From assembly GCA_963761425.1 (NCBI GenBank), contig CAVXGQ010000005.1, positions 620,001-684,000 on the forward strand: 64,000 bases of DNA, written 5' to 3'. The notes beneath the pieces are model-generated. The model did no database searches and had not been told where the DNA came from. It saw only the letters and a program-made list of their open reading frames with translations. Positions within the stretch are counted from its first letter, which is position 1, and every line of letters begins with the position of its first letter. Shown here one piece after another: positions 53,347-61,769 of the stretch. The translations under genes were made by a program, and so were the position numbers. Source of the DNA: Bog-793 sp963761425. Lineage in GTDB: Bacteria > Actinomycetota > Acidimicrobiia > Acidimicrobiales > Bog-793.

Positions 53347-54647
53347 TCGACGTCCATCTCGCGCGCGCCGAGCCCGACCGTCTGCGGAACGCGCTCCGCC
53401 GCAAGGGCGCCGATAGGTTGTTCGACGAGTTCCTGGAAGCCGACCGCGCCTGGCGGCTCGACGCCGCCCGGGTTGAGCAGCTGCGGGCGGCGACCCGGCC
53501 CCGAGACCGACCCGACGTCGCCACCCGCCAGGCCCTGGGCGAGGCGAAGCGAGAGCTGAGAACCGCCGAGAAGGCCCTCTCGCGAACCGCTTTGCGACGC
53601 GGGGAGCTCCTCGCCCAGATCCCCAACCCGCCGGACCCCACGGCTCCCGACGGGCAGACCGAGGAGGACGCCGTCGAGCTGCGCCAGGTCGGCCAGCCCC
53701 CGGGCTTCGCCTTCCCGCCGCGGGATCACCTCGAGCTCGGGATGTTCGCCGTCGACAAGGCCGTACAGCTCTCCGGGGCGCGCTTCACCTACCGGATGGG
53801 TGACGTCGCCCTGGTCGAGCTGGCGCTGTACCGCTACGCGCTCGACCGGGCCCTGGCCCACGGCTTCACCCCGGTTCTGCCGCCGGTGTTGGTGCGCGAG
53901 GCCGCCATGTTCGGAACCGGGTTCCTGCCGACCGACGAGGCGAACCTCTACCGCGTCGAGCCGGACGGCCTCTACCTCACCGGGACGTCCGAGGTGGCGC
54001 TGGCGGGGCTTCACGCCGGGGAGATCCTGGAAGCCGGGGCCCTTCCGTTGCGCTACACCGGCTACTCGACCTGTTTTCGCCGGGAGGCGGGGGCCGCCGG
54101 CAAGGACACCCGGGGGATCTTCCGGGTCCACCAGTTCGACAAGGTGGAGCTGTTCGTCTTCACCAGGGCGGACGCCTCGGCCGCCGAGCACGAGGCCATC
54201 CTGTCCATCGAAGAGGAGATCATCGGGGGGCTGGGCCTCGCCTACCGGGTGGTCAACATCGCGGCGGGGGACCTCGGTCCCTCGGCGGCGAAGAAGTACG
54301 ACATCGAGGGGTGGATCCCGAGCCAGGCCCGCTACCGCGAGCTCACCTCCTGCTCGAACACCACCGACTACCAGGCCCGGCGGTTGAACATCCGGGTGCG
54401 CGAGGCCGGAGGGCTGCGGGTCGTCCACACCCTCAACGGCACCGCCGTCACCGCCCGCACCCTCATCGCCCTGCTCGAGACCTACCAGATGGCCGACGGC
54501 TCGGTCGAGGTACCCGCGGTCCTGGTCCCTTTCGGCGCGCCCCCCGGATCGAGCCCCCGCCCCGGGGCTAACCCGGCCCCAGGCGGTGGAGCGGCCCGGC
54601 CCCGTGCCCCAGGCCGGCGGTCGAGGAACGTTGGAGCGAAACCGTGA
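53343..54647 (+). CDS. serS: Seryl-tRNA synthetase, probable CTG start
   Basis: Class II synthetase charging tRNA-Ser. An N-terminal coiled-coil arm (residues 1 to about 110; IDVHLARAEPDRLRNALRRK) is followed by the catalytic core: YLTGTSEVALAGLHAGEIL, CFRREAGAAGKDTRGIFRVH (motif 2), FDKVELFVFT, ELTSCSNTTDYQARRLNIR and NGTAVTARTLIALLE (motif 3). Family proteins begin M-I-D; here the sequence is CTG ATC GAC, overlapping the secF TGA (CTGA) in the same manner as the other coupled genes. 434 residues, full length. The 3' end overlaps the convergent thiD gene by 80 bases. Confidence 0.92.
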   Translation: MIDVHLARAEPDRLRNALRRKGADRLFDEFLEADRAWRLDAARVEQLRAATRPRDRPDVATRQALGEAKRELRTAEKALSRTALRRGELLAQIPNPPDPTAPDGQTEEDAVELRQVGQPPGFAFPPRDHLELGMFAVDKAVQLSGARFTYRMGDVALVELALYRYALDRALAHGFTPVLPPVLVREAAMFGTGFLPTDEANLYRVEPDGLYLTGTSEVALAGLHAGEILEAGALPLRYTGYSTCFRREAGAAGKDTRGIFRVHQFDKVELFVFTRADASAAEHEAILSIEEEIIGGLGLAYRVVNIAAGDLGPSAAKKYDIEGWIPSQARYRELTSCSNTTDYQARRLNIRVREAGGLRVVHTLNGTAVTARTLIALLETYQMADGSVEVPAVLVPFGAPPGSSPRPGANPAPGGGAARPRAPGRRSRNVGAKP

Positions 54648-55398
54648 CGAAGGCCTTGGCCGCTTCCGTCGCCTCCACCACGCCCAGTCCCCGGGCGAGA
54701 TGCGCCGCCAGCGCCGCCGAGAGCGAACAGCCGGTCCCGTGGACGTTGCGCGTCGCCACCCAGGGGGTCCGCAACCAGATGAGCTCGCCCTGGTGGCACA
54801 GCACGTCGGCGGCGTCCTCGCCCTGGCGGTGACCCCCCTTCACCAGCGCCGAGCCGGCTCCCAGGTCGCACAGCCGGCGGGCCGCGTCGGCCATCGCCGC
54901 CTCGTCCCGGACCCGCCGGCCGAGCAGCACCTCGGCCTCGGCCAGGTTGGGGGTTACCACCGTGGCGTAGGGGAGCAGCCGGCGGTAGGCGGCGGGGGCG
55001 TCGCCGGAGATGAGCGCCGCTCCCGACGAGGCCACCATCACCGGGTCGACGACGAGACGCGGCAGGGCGCCGGAGGCGGCCCGGGCCGCGACGGTCTCCA
55101 CGATGGCGGTGGTGGCGAGCATGCCGGTCTTGGCGGCGTCGAGGGGGAAGTCCTCGAGCACCGCGTCGAGCTGGGCGTCGACGAAGGAGGGGGAGAGGAT
55201 CTCCACCCCCCGCACCGCCAGGGTGTTCTGGGCGGTGACCGCGGTGACGACCAGGGTCCCGAACACCCCGAGGGCGGTGAAGGTCTTGAGGTCGATGGCG
55301 ATCCCGGCGCCCCCGCTCGAATCGGTCCCCACGATGGTGAGGGCGACCGGCGGGGGATTTTCGCCCCCGGTGGCCGGCGCTACCTCCCCCTTCTCCAT
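54568..55398 (-). CDS. thiD: Hydroxymethylpyrimidine/phosphomethylpyrimidine kinase
   Basis: Phosphorylates HMP twice for thiamine synthesis. Ribokinase-like fold: ALTIVGTDSSGGAGIAIDLK at the N-terminus, GVFGTLVVTAVTAQNT, KTGMLATTAIVE, LVVDPVMVASSGA, TPNLAEAEVLLG, ALVKGGH and NVHGTGCSLSAALAA with the catalytic-site region. About 276 residues. With thiM and thiE elsewhere in the window it completes the usual HMP/thiazole salvage set. No TPP riboswitch was seen upstream of it. Its end overlaps serS tail to tail. Confidence 0.94.
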   Translation of the reverse strand: MEKGEVAPATGGENPPPVALTIVGTDSSGGAGIAIDLKTFTALGVFGTLVVTAVTAQNTLAVRGVEILSPSFVDAQLDAVLEDFPLDAAKTGMLATTAIVETVAARAASGALPRLVVDPVMVASSGAALISGDAPAAYRRLLPYATVVTPNLAEAEVLLGRRVRDEAAMADAARRLCDLGAGSALVKGGHRQGEDAADVLCHQGELIWLRTPWVATRNVHGTGCSLSAALAAHLARGLGVVEATEAAKAFVTVSLQRSSTAGLGHGAGPLHRLGPG

Positions 55399-55500
55399 CG
55401 CCCCATCCTACGGCGGCACCAAGAAACTCCCGGAAGGACCCGTCGCCCGCCGGCGCGCCGCCCGGTACGGTGAGACCGGCGGCCCGACGAGGGGAGGACG

Positions 55501-55692
55501 GTGTCCGACGAAGCCATCGACGAGATCTGCGCCGATCTCGGCTCGCTCATCGAGCGTCTCGACGACCTGGCGCTGGCGGCCCTGCACGAGGCGGTGGCGC
55601 AGGGTGCCACCACCCGGCCGGAGATCGAGCGGCGACTCGTGCGGGCACGCCACGCCCTGGAAAGAGCCCGCCATCTGCTGGAGGTCGATTGA
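55501..55692 (+). CDS. Small helical hypothetical protein
   Basis: Not recognised. 63 residues, strongly acidic then mixed, nearly all predicted helix (DEAIDEICADLGSLIERLDD ... IERRLVRARHALERARHLLE), suggesting a small coiled-coil or helical-bundle protein. GGGGAGGACG just before GTG 55501 is a good ribosome binding site, and a TACGGT hexamer about 30 bases upstream may be the -10. The cupin gene follows in the same direction, so they are probably one transcript. Confidence 0.65.
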   Translation: MSDEAIDEICADLGSLIERLDDLALAALHEAVAQGATTRPEIERRLVRARHALERARHLLEVD

Positions 55693-55736
55693 GCGGTCGG
55701 CACGCCGCAGAAGAGGCGAGCGGCCATGATGGGGCG

Positions 55737-56105
55737 ATGGAACCTCACGAGCACGACGAACGCCCCTGGGGTAGCTACACAGTCCTCGACGAGGCGCCCG
55801 ACTACAAGGTGAAGACCCTGCTGGTCTTCCCCGGAAAGCGCCTTAGCTACCAGCGCCACGAGCGGCGCGGCGAACACTGGTACGTAGTGCGCGGCACCGG
55901 CAAGGTGACCCTCGACGGGGTCGAGCACCCCGTCGGCCCGGGATCGGCGATCGACGTGGCGATCGGTGCGGCCCATCGCATCGAGAACACCGGCGTCGAG
56001 GACCTCATCTTCATCGAGGTCCAGCGCGGCGAGTCCTTCGATGAAGACGACGTCGTCCGGCTAGAGGACGACTTCGGGCGGGCTTCGCCGCCCAGCGAGC
56101 CCTAG
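55737..56105 (+). CDS. Cupin protein, mannose-6-phosphate isomerase type II-like
   Basis: Single beta-barrel cupin resembling the C-terminal isomerase domain of bifunctional GDP-mannose pyrophosphorylase/phosphomannose isomerases. It shows ERPWGSYTVLDEAPDYKVKTLLVFPGKRLSYQRHERRGEHWYVV, the metal-binding G..ls.Q.H..R.EhW motif, then GTGKVTLDG and a second set near AAHRIENTG. It may interconvert fructose- and mannose-6-phosphate and so feed mannose donors to PIM and exopolysaccharide synthesis. ATG 55737 is fixed by the conserved RPWG start; the frame is open upstream without support. Confidence 0.82.
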   Translation: MEPHEHDERPWGSYTVLDEAPDYKVKTLLVFPGKRLSYQRHERRGEHWYVVRGTGKVTLDGVEHPVGPGSAIDVAIGAAHRIENTGVEDLIFIEVQRGESFDEDDVVRLEDDFGRASPPSEP

Positions 56106-56109
56106 TCGG

Positions 56110-57195
56110 CTAGCTACGGGCCGGGGTGGAGGCTCCCGGAGGGCTGAGCTCGTTCAGGGAGTCGATGAGCTGCCGCAGCCGGCCGTGGTGGACCCGGTTG
56201 AACTCCAGCGCGATCCGGTGGAGTTCCAGGTGGTCGTGGCTGGCCCGCTCGACCGGAAAGGCCTCGGTCCGCCAGATCCCCTTGGGGGAGCAGATGTCGG
56301 CGAAGGTCGCCGAGAGCGAGGCGAGCTCGAGGTCGGTCGGCGGGTAGCGCAGCCGGATCACCATGGTGTCGTGGACGAAGCGGCGGGAGTGGTAGTTGCG
56401 GTGGAATCCGAGGATCTCGCGCACCGCCACGTCGAGATCGTCGGTGACGCGATACAGGGATCCCTCCACCGGGTCGGCGAAGCCGCGGCCGTACACCTGG
56501 GTGGTGACGAACTCCTCCCAGCCCTGCCAGTAGCGCTCGCCGGGGCCCTCGACGAGCACGATCGGCTCCGGCTCGGCCTTGCCGGTCTGGAGCAGGGTCA
56601 ACAACTCGAAGCACTCGTCGAGGGTCCCGAAACCCCCCGGCAGCACCAGGAAGCCCGAGGACTCCTTGATCAACATCAGCTTGCGGGTGAAGAAATACTT
56701 CATCTCGACGAGTTTGGAGTTGTCGGCGATCCATTGGTTCGGCTCGGCCTCGCCGGGAAGACGGATGTTCACCCCGATCGCCATCGCCGGACCGGCACCC
56801 TCGTTGCCGGCGGCCATGATGCCCGGGCCGGCACCGGTGACGACCATCCAGCCAGCCTGGGCGAAGCGAGCCGCCAGCTCCCGAGCCAGCTCGTAGGTGC
56901 GGTCTGACTCTTCGGTGCGAGCCGAGCCGAAGATTGTCACCTTCCGCACGTTCCGGTAGGGGGCGAACATCTGGAAGGCCTCGGCCATCTCCCCCAGGGC
57001 GGCCCGGGCGAGTTTCAGGTCGAGTCGGCTGGCATCCCCCCGGGTGAGTTCCAGGGTCGCCAGCACGATGCCGCGCATGACATCCCGGTCGTGGTCGACC
57101 CCGGAGGTGTCAAGGAAGGCCTCCACCAAAGCCTCGACCTCCGGGGTCTGGGCCCGGGCCGGACGGCTCGGCGCGGCCGCGGGGCGGAGGCTCAT
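56110..57195 (-). CDS. LOG-family (lysine-decarboxylase-like fold) protein, long form
   Basis: Contains the nucleotide-monophosphate phosphoribohydrolase fold of LOG proteins: VTIFGSARTEESDRTYELAR, MVVTGAGPGIMAAGNEGAG and the signature VLPGGFGTLDECFELLTLLQTG. An N-terminal helical part of about 75 residues and a C-terminal extension of about 90 make it longer than plant-type LOG enzymes, as in several bacterial members. Real substrate unknown (nucleotide 5'-monophosphate cleavage is the family activity). The ATG at 57195 overlaps the fbiC stop by 4 nt. Confidence 0.85.
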   Translation of the reverse strand: MSLRPAAAPSRPARAQTPEVEALVEAFLDTSGVDHDRDVMRGIVLATLELTRGDASRLDLKLARAALGEMAEAFQMFAPYRNVRKVTIFGSARTEESDRTYELARELAARFAQAGWMVVTGAGPGIMAAGNEGAGPAMAIGVNIRLPGEAEPNQWIADNSKLVEMKYFFTRKLMLIKESSGFLVLPGGFGTLDECFELLTLLQTGKAEPEPIVLVEGPGERYWQGWEEFVTTQVYGRGFADPVEGSLYRVTDDLDVAVREILGFHRNYHSRRFVHDTMVIRLRYPPTDLELASLSATFADICSPKGIWRTEAFPVERASHDHLELHRIALEFNRVHHGRLRQLIDSLNELSPPGASTPARS

Positions 57196-59490
57196 GCCGG
57201 AACCGCCACCCGGCCGTACAGGGTGGTGCGCTGTTCGAGGTGACGGCCGAGCGGCTCGACCAGGGCCCGAAAGTCCTCCGGCGTCATCATCTGGCCGTGC
57301 GACGCCCCGGCGGCGCGCGAGATGTTCTCGTCCATGAGGGTCCCGCCGACGTCGTTGCAACCGGCCCGGAGCAACTGGCGCAGTCCCTCCGGCCCGGTCT
57401 TCACCCAGCTCGCCTGGATGTTGTCGATGGCTCCGTGATAGACGATGCGGCCGATCGCGTGCATGAGCACCACCTCGCGGAAGGTCGGCCCGCGTCGCGC
57501 CCGGCCGGCCAGGTAGATCGGGGTGGCCATGTGGACGAAGGGCAGCGGCACAAACTCGGTGAACCCCCCGGTCACCCGCTGCAGGTCGCGGGTCGCGACG
57601 AGGTGGCGCGCCCAGTGGAGGGGGGACTCGACCGAGCCGAACATGATGGTCACGTTGGAACGCAGGCCCACCCGGTGGGCGGTGCGATGGGCCTCGAGCC
57701 ATTCCTCGGTCGTGATCTTGTCCGGGCACAGCACCGCCCGGATCCCGTCATCGAGGATCTCCGCCGCCGTCCCCGGGAGGGAGCGCAGCCCTGCCTCGTA
57801 GAGCCGTCCGAGGTAGGACTCCAGTGGCTCGCCGAGACGGCGCGCCCCCTCAGTCACCTCGAGGGCCGTGAAACCGTGGATGTGGATCCGCGCCGAGGCG
57901 GCCCGCACCGCCCGGATCACCTCCAGGTAGTAGTCGCCGTCGAAGTCGGGGTGGATCCCCCCTTGCAGGCAGACCTCGGTCGCTCCGGCTTGCTCGGCCT
58001 CGACCACACGCTGGGCGATCTCGTCCAGGCTCAACAGGTAGGGCTGCCCGCGCAGGTTGAGCGAGAGGGGTCCCTTGCTGAAAGCACAGAAGCGGCAACG
58101 GTAGGTGCAGATGTTGGTGTAGTTGATGTTCCGGTTCACGACGAAGGTGACCGTGTCACCGACGGTCCCGGCCCGCAGCTCGTCGGCCAGGGCGGCGACA
58201 GCCCGCACCTCGGCGCCCCGGGCCGAGAACAGCGTCACGATTTCGTCGACCCCCGGCTCGCGGCCCGCCTGGAGGTCGGAGAGCACCTCGGCGACGGGGC
58301 CCGGCGGCAGGTCCCCGGGGCACCCCCGGACACCGAGTAGGGGTGGGGGAGGGAGCTCGGCCCCGGCACACCAGGCGCTGTCGCGGGCCAGGCCCTCGGC
58401 GTCGGCGTGATCGAGCACCGTGGCGCGCATCGCCGGATCGAGCCATCGTGCGGACTCGCGCAGGTACTCGGGATGCACGGCGAGACGCGGACAGAGCTCG
58501 TAGCCGGCGGCCGCCAGTTCCCCCTCCAGCCGGTCCAGGGCCGGCCAGGGCCGCTCCGGGTTGACGTGGTCGATCGTCACCGGCGAGATCCCCCCGAGGT
58601 CGTCCGCCCCGGCCTCGACGAGCGTCACCGGGTCGTCGACGAGGTTGGGGGGCGACTGCACGTGGACCTCGGCGGGGAGGATGAGCCGCGCCGCCGCCAC
58701 CGTCCAGCGCAGCTCGTCGAGGGGACAGCGGGGCGCCGCGTGCCAGCGCGGTGCCCGGCTTGGGGAGGAATCCCTGGACCAGGACCTCCTGAACCTGCCC
58801 GTGCCGTCGGTGGGAGTCGGCGATCGCCCTCAGGGCGTCGAGCCGGTCGCGCCGGGACTCCCCGATGCCAACCAGCACCCCCGTCGTGAAGGGAATCGCC
58901 AGGCGTCCGGCGGCTTCCAGCGTCGCCAGGCGCCGCTCCGGCGTCTTGTCCGGAGCCAGGCGGTGACAGGCCAGCCTGGGAGCGAGCGACTCGAGCATCA
59001 TCCCCTGGCTCACGCTCACCGGACGCAACCGGGCGAGGTCCTCCTCGGACAGGGCCCCGGCGTTGCAGTGGACGAGGAGACCGGACTCTCGGTGGGCGAG
59101 AGCGGCCGCGGCGGCCAGATACTCGACGGTCGAGCGGTAGCCGTGGGTTCCCAGCCAGTCCCGGGCCACCGGGTAGCGGTCCTCGGGAGCCTCTCCCAAG
59201 GTGAACAGCGCTTCGTGACAGCCGGCGTCACGTCCGGCGCGGGCCACCGCGACCACCTCGTCGAAGGTGAGGTAGGGAGCCGGCAGGCGAGCCGGCTGCT
59301 TGGCGAAGGTGCAGTAGCCGCAGCGGTCGCGGCACAGCATGGTGAGCGCGATGAACACCTTCGGCGAGTAGGTGACCCGCCGTCCGAAACGGCGCCCCCG
59401 CTGCGCGCCGCCGGAGGCGACCAGCTCCTCGAAGGGAAGGCGCATCAGATCGTCGTCGGTCCACCTCGGCCCCGGGATGGTTGGCGTCAT
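57192..59490 (-). CDS. fbiC: FO synthase FbiC (fused CofG-CofH), frameshifted
   Basis: Two radical-SAM modules that build the deazaflavin chromophore FO of coenzyme F420. The CofG half has MLCRDRCGYCTFAKQPARL (CxxxCxxC) and GALSEEDLARLRPVSVSQGM, ending with LVQGFLPKPGTALA. At about 58722-58740 the frame shifts; the other frame resumes at LDELRWTVAAARLILPAEVH, where CofG proteins normally continue, and runs through the CofH half with CTYRCRFCAFSKGPLSLN and NVTIMFGSVE to the end. The joined length of about 766 residues suits the fused actinobacterial form. Start overlaps the pgl stop; end overlaps the LOG start. Confidence 0.9.
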
Positions 59491-60170
59491 GGCGCCACCT
59501 TAGAGGTGAGACCGCCGGCGGCTTGGTCGTCGACCAGCCAGACCACTCGCTCGGCCGAGATGTGCGCCGCCGGCAGGTCCTCCCCGGCGGCGACCCGGCG
59601 GAGGGCCGGGGATTTATCGGCTCCCATCACCGCGACGACGACCAGACGGGCCCGCCCGATGGCCTCGAAGGTGAGGGACAGGCGCGGGTGGGGGTTGCGT
59701 CCCGAGGGATCGGCATTGGCGATGACGAGGGTACCGGGGAGGGCGTCACGTCCGTCGGCCCCGGGAAAGAGCGACGCGGTGTGCCCGTCCGGTCCCATGC
59801 CGAGTTGGAGCAGATCGAAGCCTCCGGCCGCTGCCACCTCGGCACCGTAGGCTGCCGGGCCGGTCGCGCACGACATCGGGTGGAACCCGGCGAGTTCATC
59901 ACGTACCCGCCCGAGGGCGGCGGCGATCGCCCGGGCGTTGGAGTCGGGCGAGGTGGGGTCGACACAGCGCTCGTCGGCGAAGTAGCACTCGACCGAGCCC
60001 CAGCAGATCCCCGGCTCTGCTGCCAGACGGGCGAAACAGTCCACCCCCGAGGCGCCACCCGAACAGCCCAGCCGGAACCGTCGGCGGGGGGCGGTGGCCC
60101 GGAGCTCCCGGGCGGCAAGTTCCGCGAAGGCGGCCGCCACGTCCTCGACCACGTGTACGTCGCCGATCAT
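59487..60170 (-). CDS. pgl: 6-phosphogluconolactonase
   Basis: Hydrolyses 6-phosphogluconolactone in the oxidative pentose phosphate path. DevB/NagB-like fold with RLGCSGGASGVDCFARLA, WGSVECYFADERCVDPTSPDSNAR, the core LLQLGMGPDGHTASLFPG and RLSLTFEAIGRARLVVVAVMG. 227 residues, typical. It begins 15 bases after zwf ends; no opcA gene lies between them, unlike many actinobacteria. Stop overlaps the fbiC ATG by 4 nt. Confidence 0.94.
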   Translation of the reverse strand: MIGDVHVVEDVAAAFAELAARELRATAPRRRFRLGCSGGASGVDCFARLAAEPGICWGSVECYFADERCVDPTSPDSNARAIAAALGRVRDELAGFHPMSCATGPAAYGAEVAAAGGFDLLQLGMGPDGHTASLFPGADGRDALPGTLVIANADPSGRNPHPRLSLTFEAIGRARLVVVAVMGADKSPALRRVAAGEDLPAAHISAERVVWLVDDQAAGGLTSKVAP

Positions 60171-60185
60171 CGGGCGGGTCCTTCG

Positions 60186-61731
60186 CTACCCCGAGTTCCG
60201 CCAGTGTCGATCGATCGTCCCGATCAACCGGTCTGCCTCCTCCGGTCCCCAGCTCCCGGCGGCATACTCCGCGAGCGGCGGGGCGCTCTCGGCAAAGGCC
60301 TGCTGCACTGGTCGCACGATGGTCCAGGCACGCTGGACCTCGTCGTCACGGATGAAAAGGGTGGGATCACCGACCATGGCGTCGAGTAGCAGCCGGTCGT
60401 AGGCGTCGACGGTCTGGCCCGGGAAGCTCTGGTTGTACGAGAAGTCCATCGCCACGTTGCGCACCATGAACGTCGGGCCGGGCACCTTGGCACCGAACGA
60501 GAGGCTGATCCCCTCGTCGGGCTGGATCCGCAAGGTGAGCGAGTCCCGGCGCAGGTCACGGGCGAGCTTGCCCGCGAAGGGCAGATGCGGCGGGCGTTGG
60601 AAGACCATCACCACCTCGGTCTGGCGGTGCCGGAGCCGCTTGCCGGTGCGCACGAAGATCGGCACCCCGGCCCAACGCCAGTTGTCGACGTCGACACGCA
60701 TCGCGATATACGTCTCCACCTGGCTTTTCGGGTCGACGCCCGGCTCGCCCCGGTAGCCGGGCACCGGCTCGCCGTCGATCGTGCCGGGGCCGTACTGGCC
60801 ACGCACGACCGTCGAGGCGGCGTCTTTCTCGTTCACCACCACCACCGACCCGAGGAGCTTTTGCTTCTCGTCCCGAATAACGTCGCCCTCCGCCGCGCCC
60901 GGCGGCTCCATCAGGGTCAGCGCGAGCACCTGCATCAGGTGGTTCTGGACGATGTCCCGGAGCGCGCCCGCCTGCTCGTAGAACCCGCCGCGGCCCTCGA
61001 CCCCGAGGCTCTCGGCCACCATGAGCTGGACGTGATCGACGTGACGCCGGTTCCAGACCGGCTCGAAGACCGAGTTCGCGAACCGCAGCGCGAGAATGTT
61101 CTGCACCGTTTCCTTGCCCATGTAGTGGTCGATGCGGAAGATCTGCCCCTCGTCGAAGTGAACGTGGATATCGCCGGAGAGCTGACAGCGCGCTGTCGAG
61201 GTCGACGCCGAAGGGCTTCTCGATGACGAGGCGTGCGAACCCGCCCATCTTTCCTGCCGTGTTGATGCCCGCCCGGCCGAGACCGCGAACGACGGTGGCG
61301 AACTGGGTCGGCAGGGTCGCCAGGTAGTAGAGGCGATTACCCGCGGTCCCCACGGTGGAGTCGGCGGTCGCGAGGGCCTCGCAAAGTCGAGAGAACGTGG
61401 CGGGGTCGGCGTCGTCGCCCGGGAGGTACGTGAAGTGCTCGACCCGTTTCTTCCACTCCGGCGAGTGGTCGGGTTCCCCGGCCTTCAAAGCCAGTCGGCG
61501 GAATTCTTCGTCGCTCATCGGGGTGCGTGCCACTCCGATCACCGTGAACTCCTCGGGGAGCGACCCCCGGGCGGCCAAACGACTGAGGGCCGGGAGGATC
61601 TTGCGATCCGCGAGATCACCCGAGGCGCCAAAGATGACAAAAGCCAGCGGCTCGGGCTGACGGGAGCTGGCGGCGTCGCGCCCCGCGACGTCCAGCCGCA
61701 GCTCCTCGGGAGAGAATTCCATCATGGTCAT
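60186..61731 (-). CDS. zwf: Glucose-6-phosphate 1-dehydrogenase, frameshifted
   Basis: NADP-linked first enzyme of the oxidative pentose phosphate path. The first frame has LAFVIFGASGDLADRKILPA (nucleotide site), RLYYLATLPTQFATVV and ARLVIEKPFGVDLDSALS. At about 61179-61196 the frame changes; the other frame gives LSGDIHVHFDEGQIFRIDHY and MGKETVQNILALRFAN (active-site histidine region), then a normal C-terminal domain to SWGPEEADRLI. Joined length of about 515 residues is full. GGAGG 4-5 nt before ATG 61731 fixes the start. Confidence 0.92.
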
Positions 61732-61769
61732 GACACCTCCAGTGGCGCCGACTCTGCCCGCGGCCCCGA

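Noticed and set aside
53037..54428. Long minus-strand frame of 463 codons over serS
   Set aside because: Antisense shadow of a clear seryl-tRNA synthetase gene.
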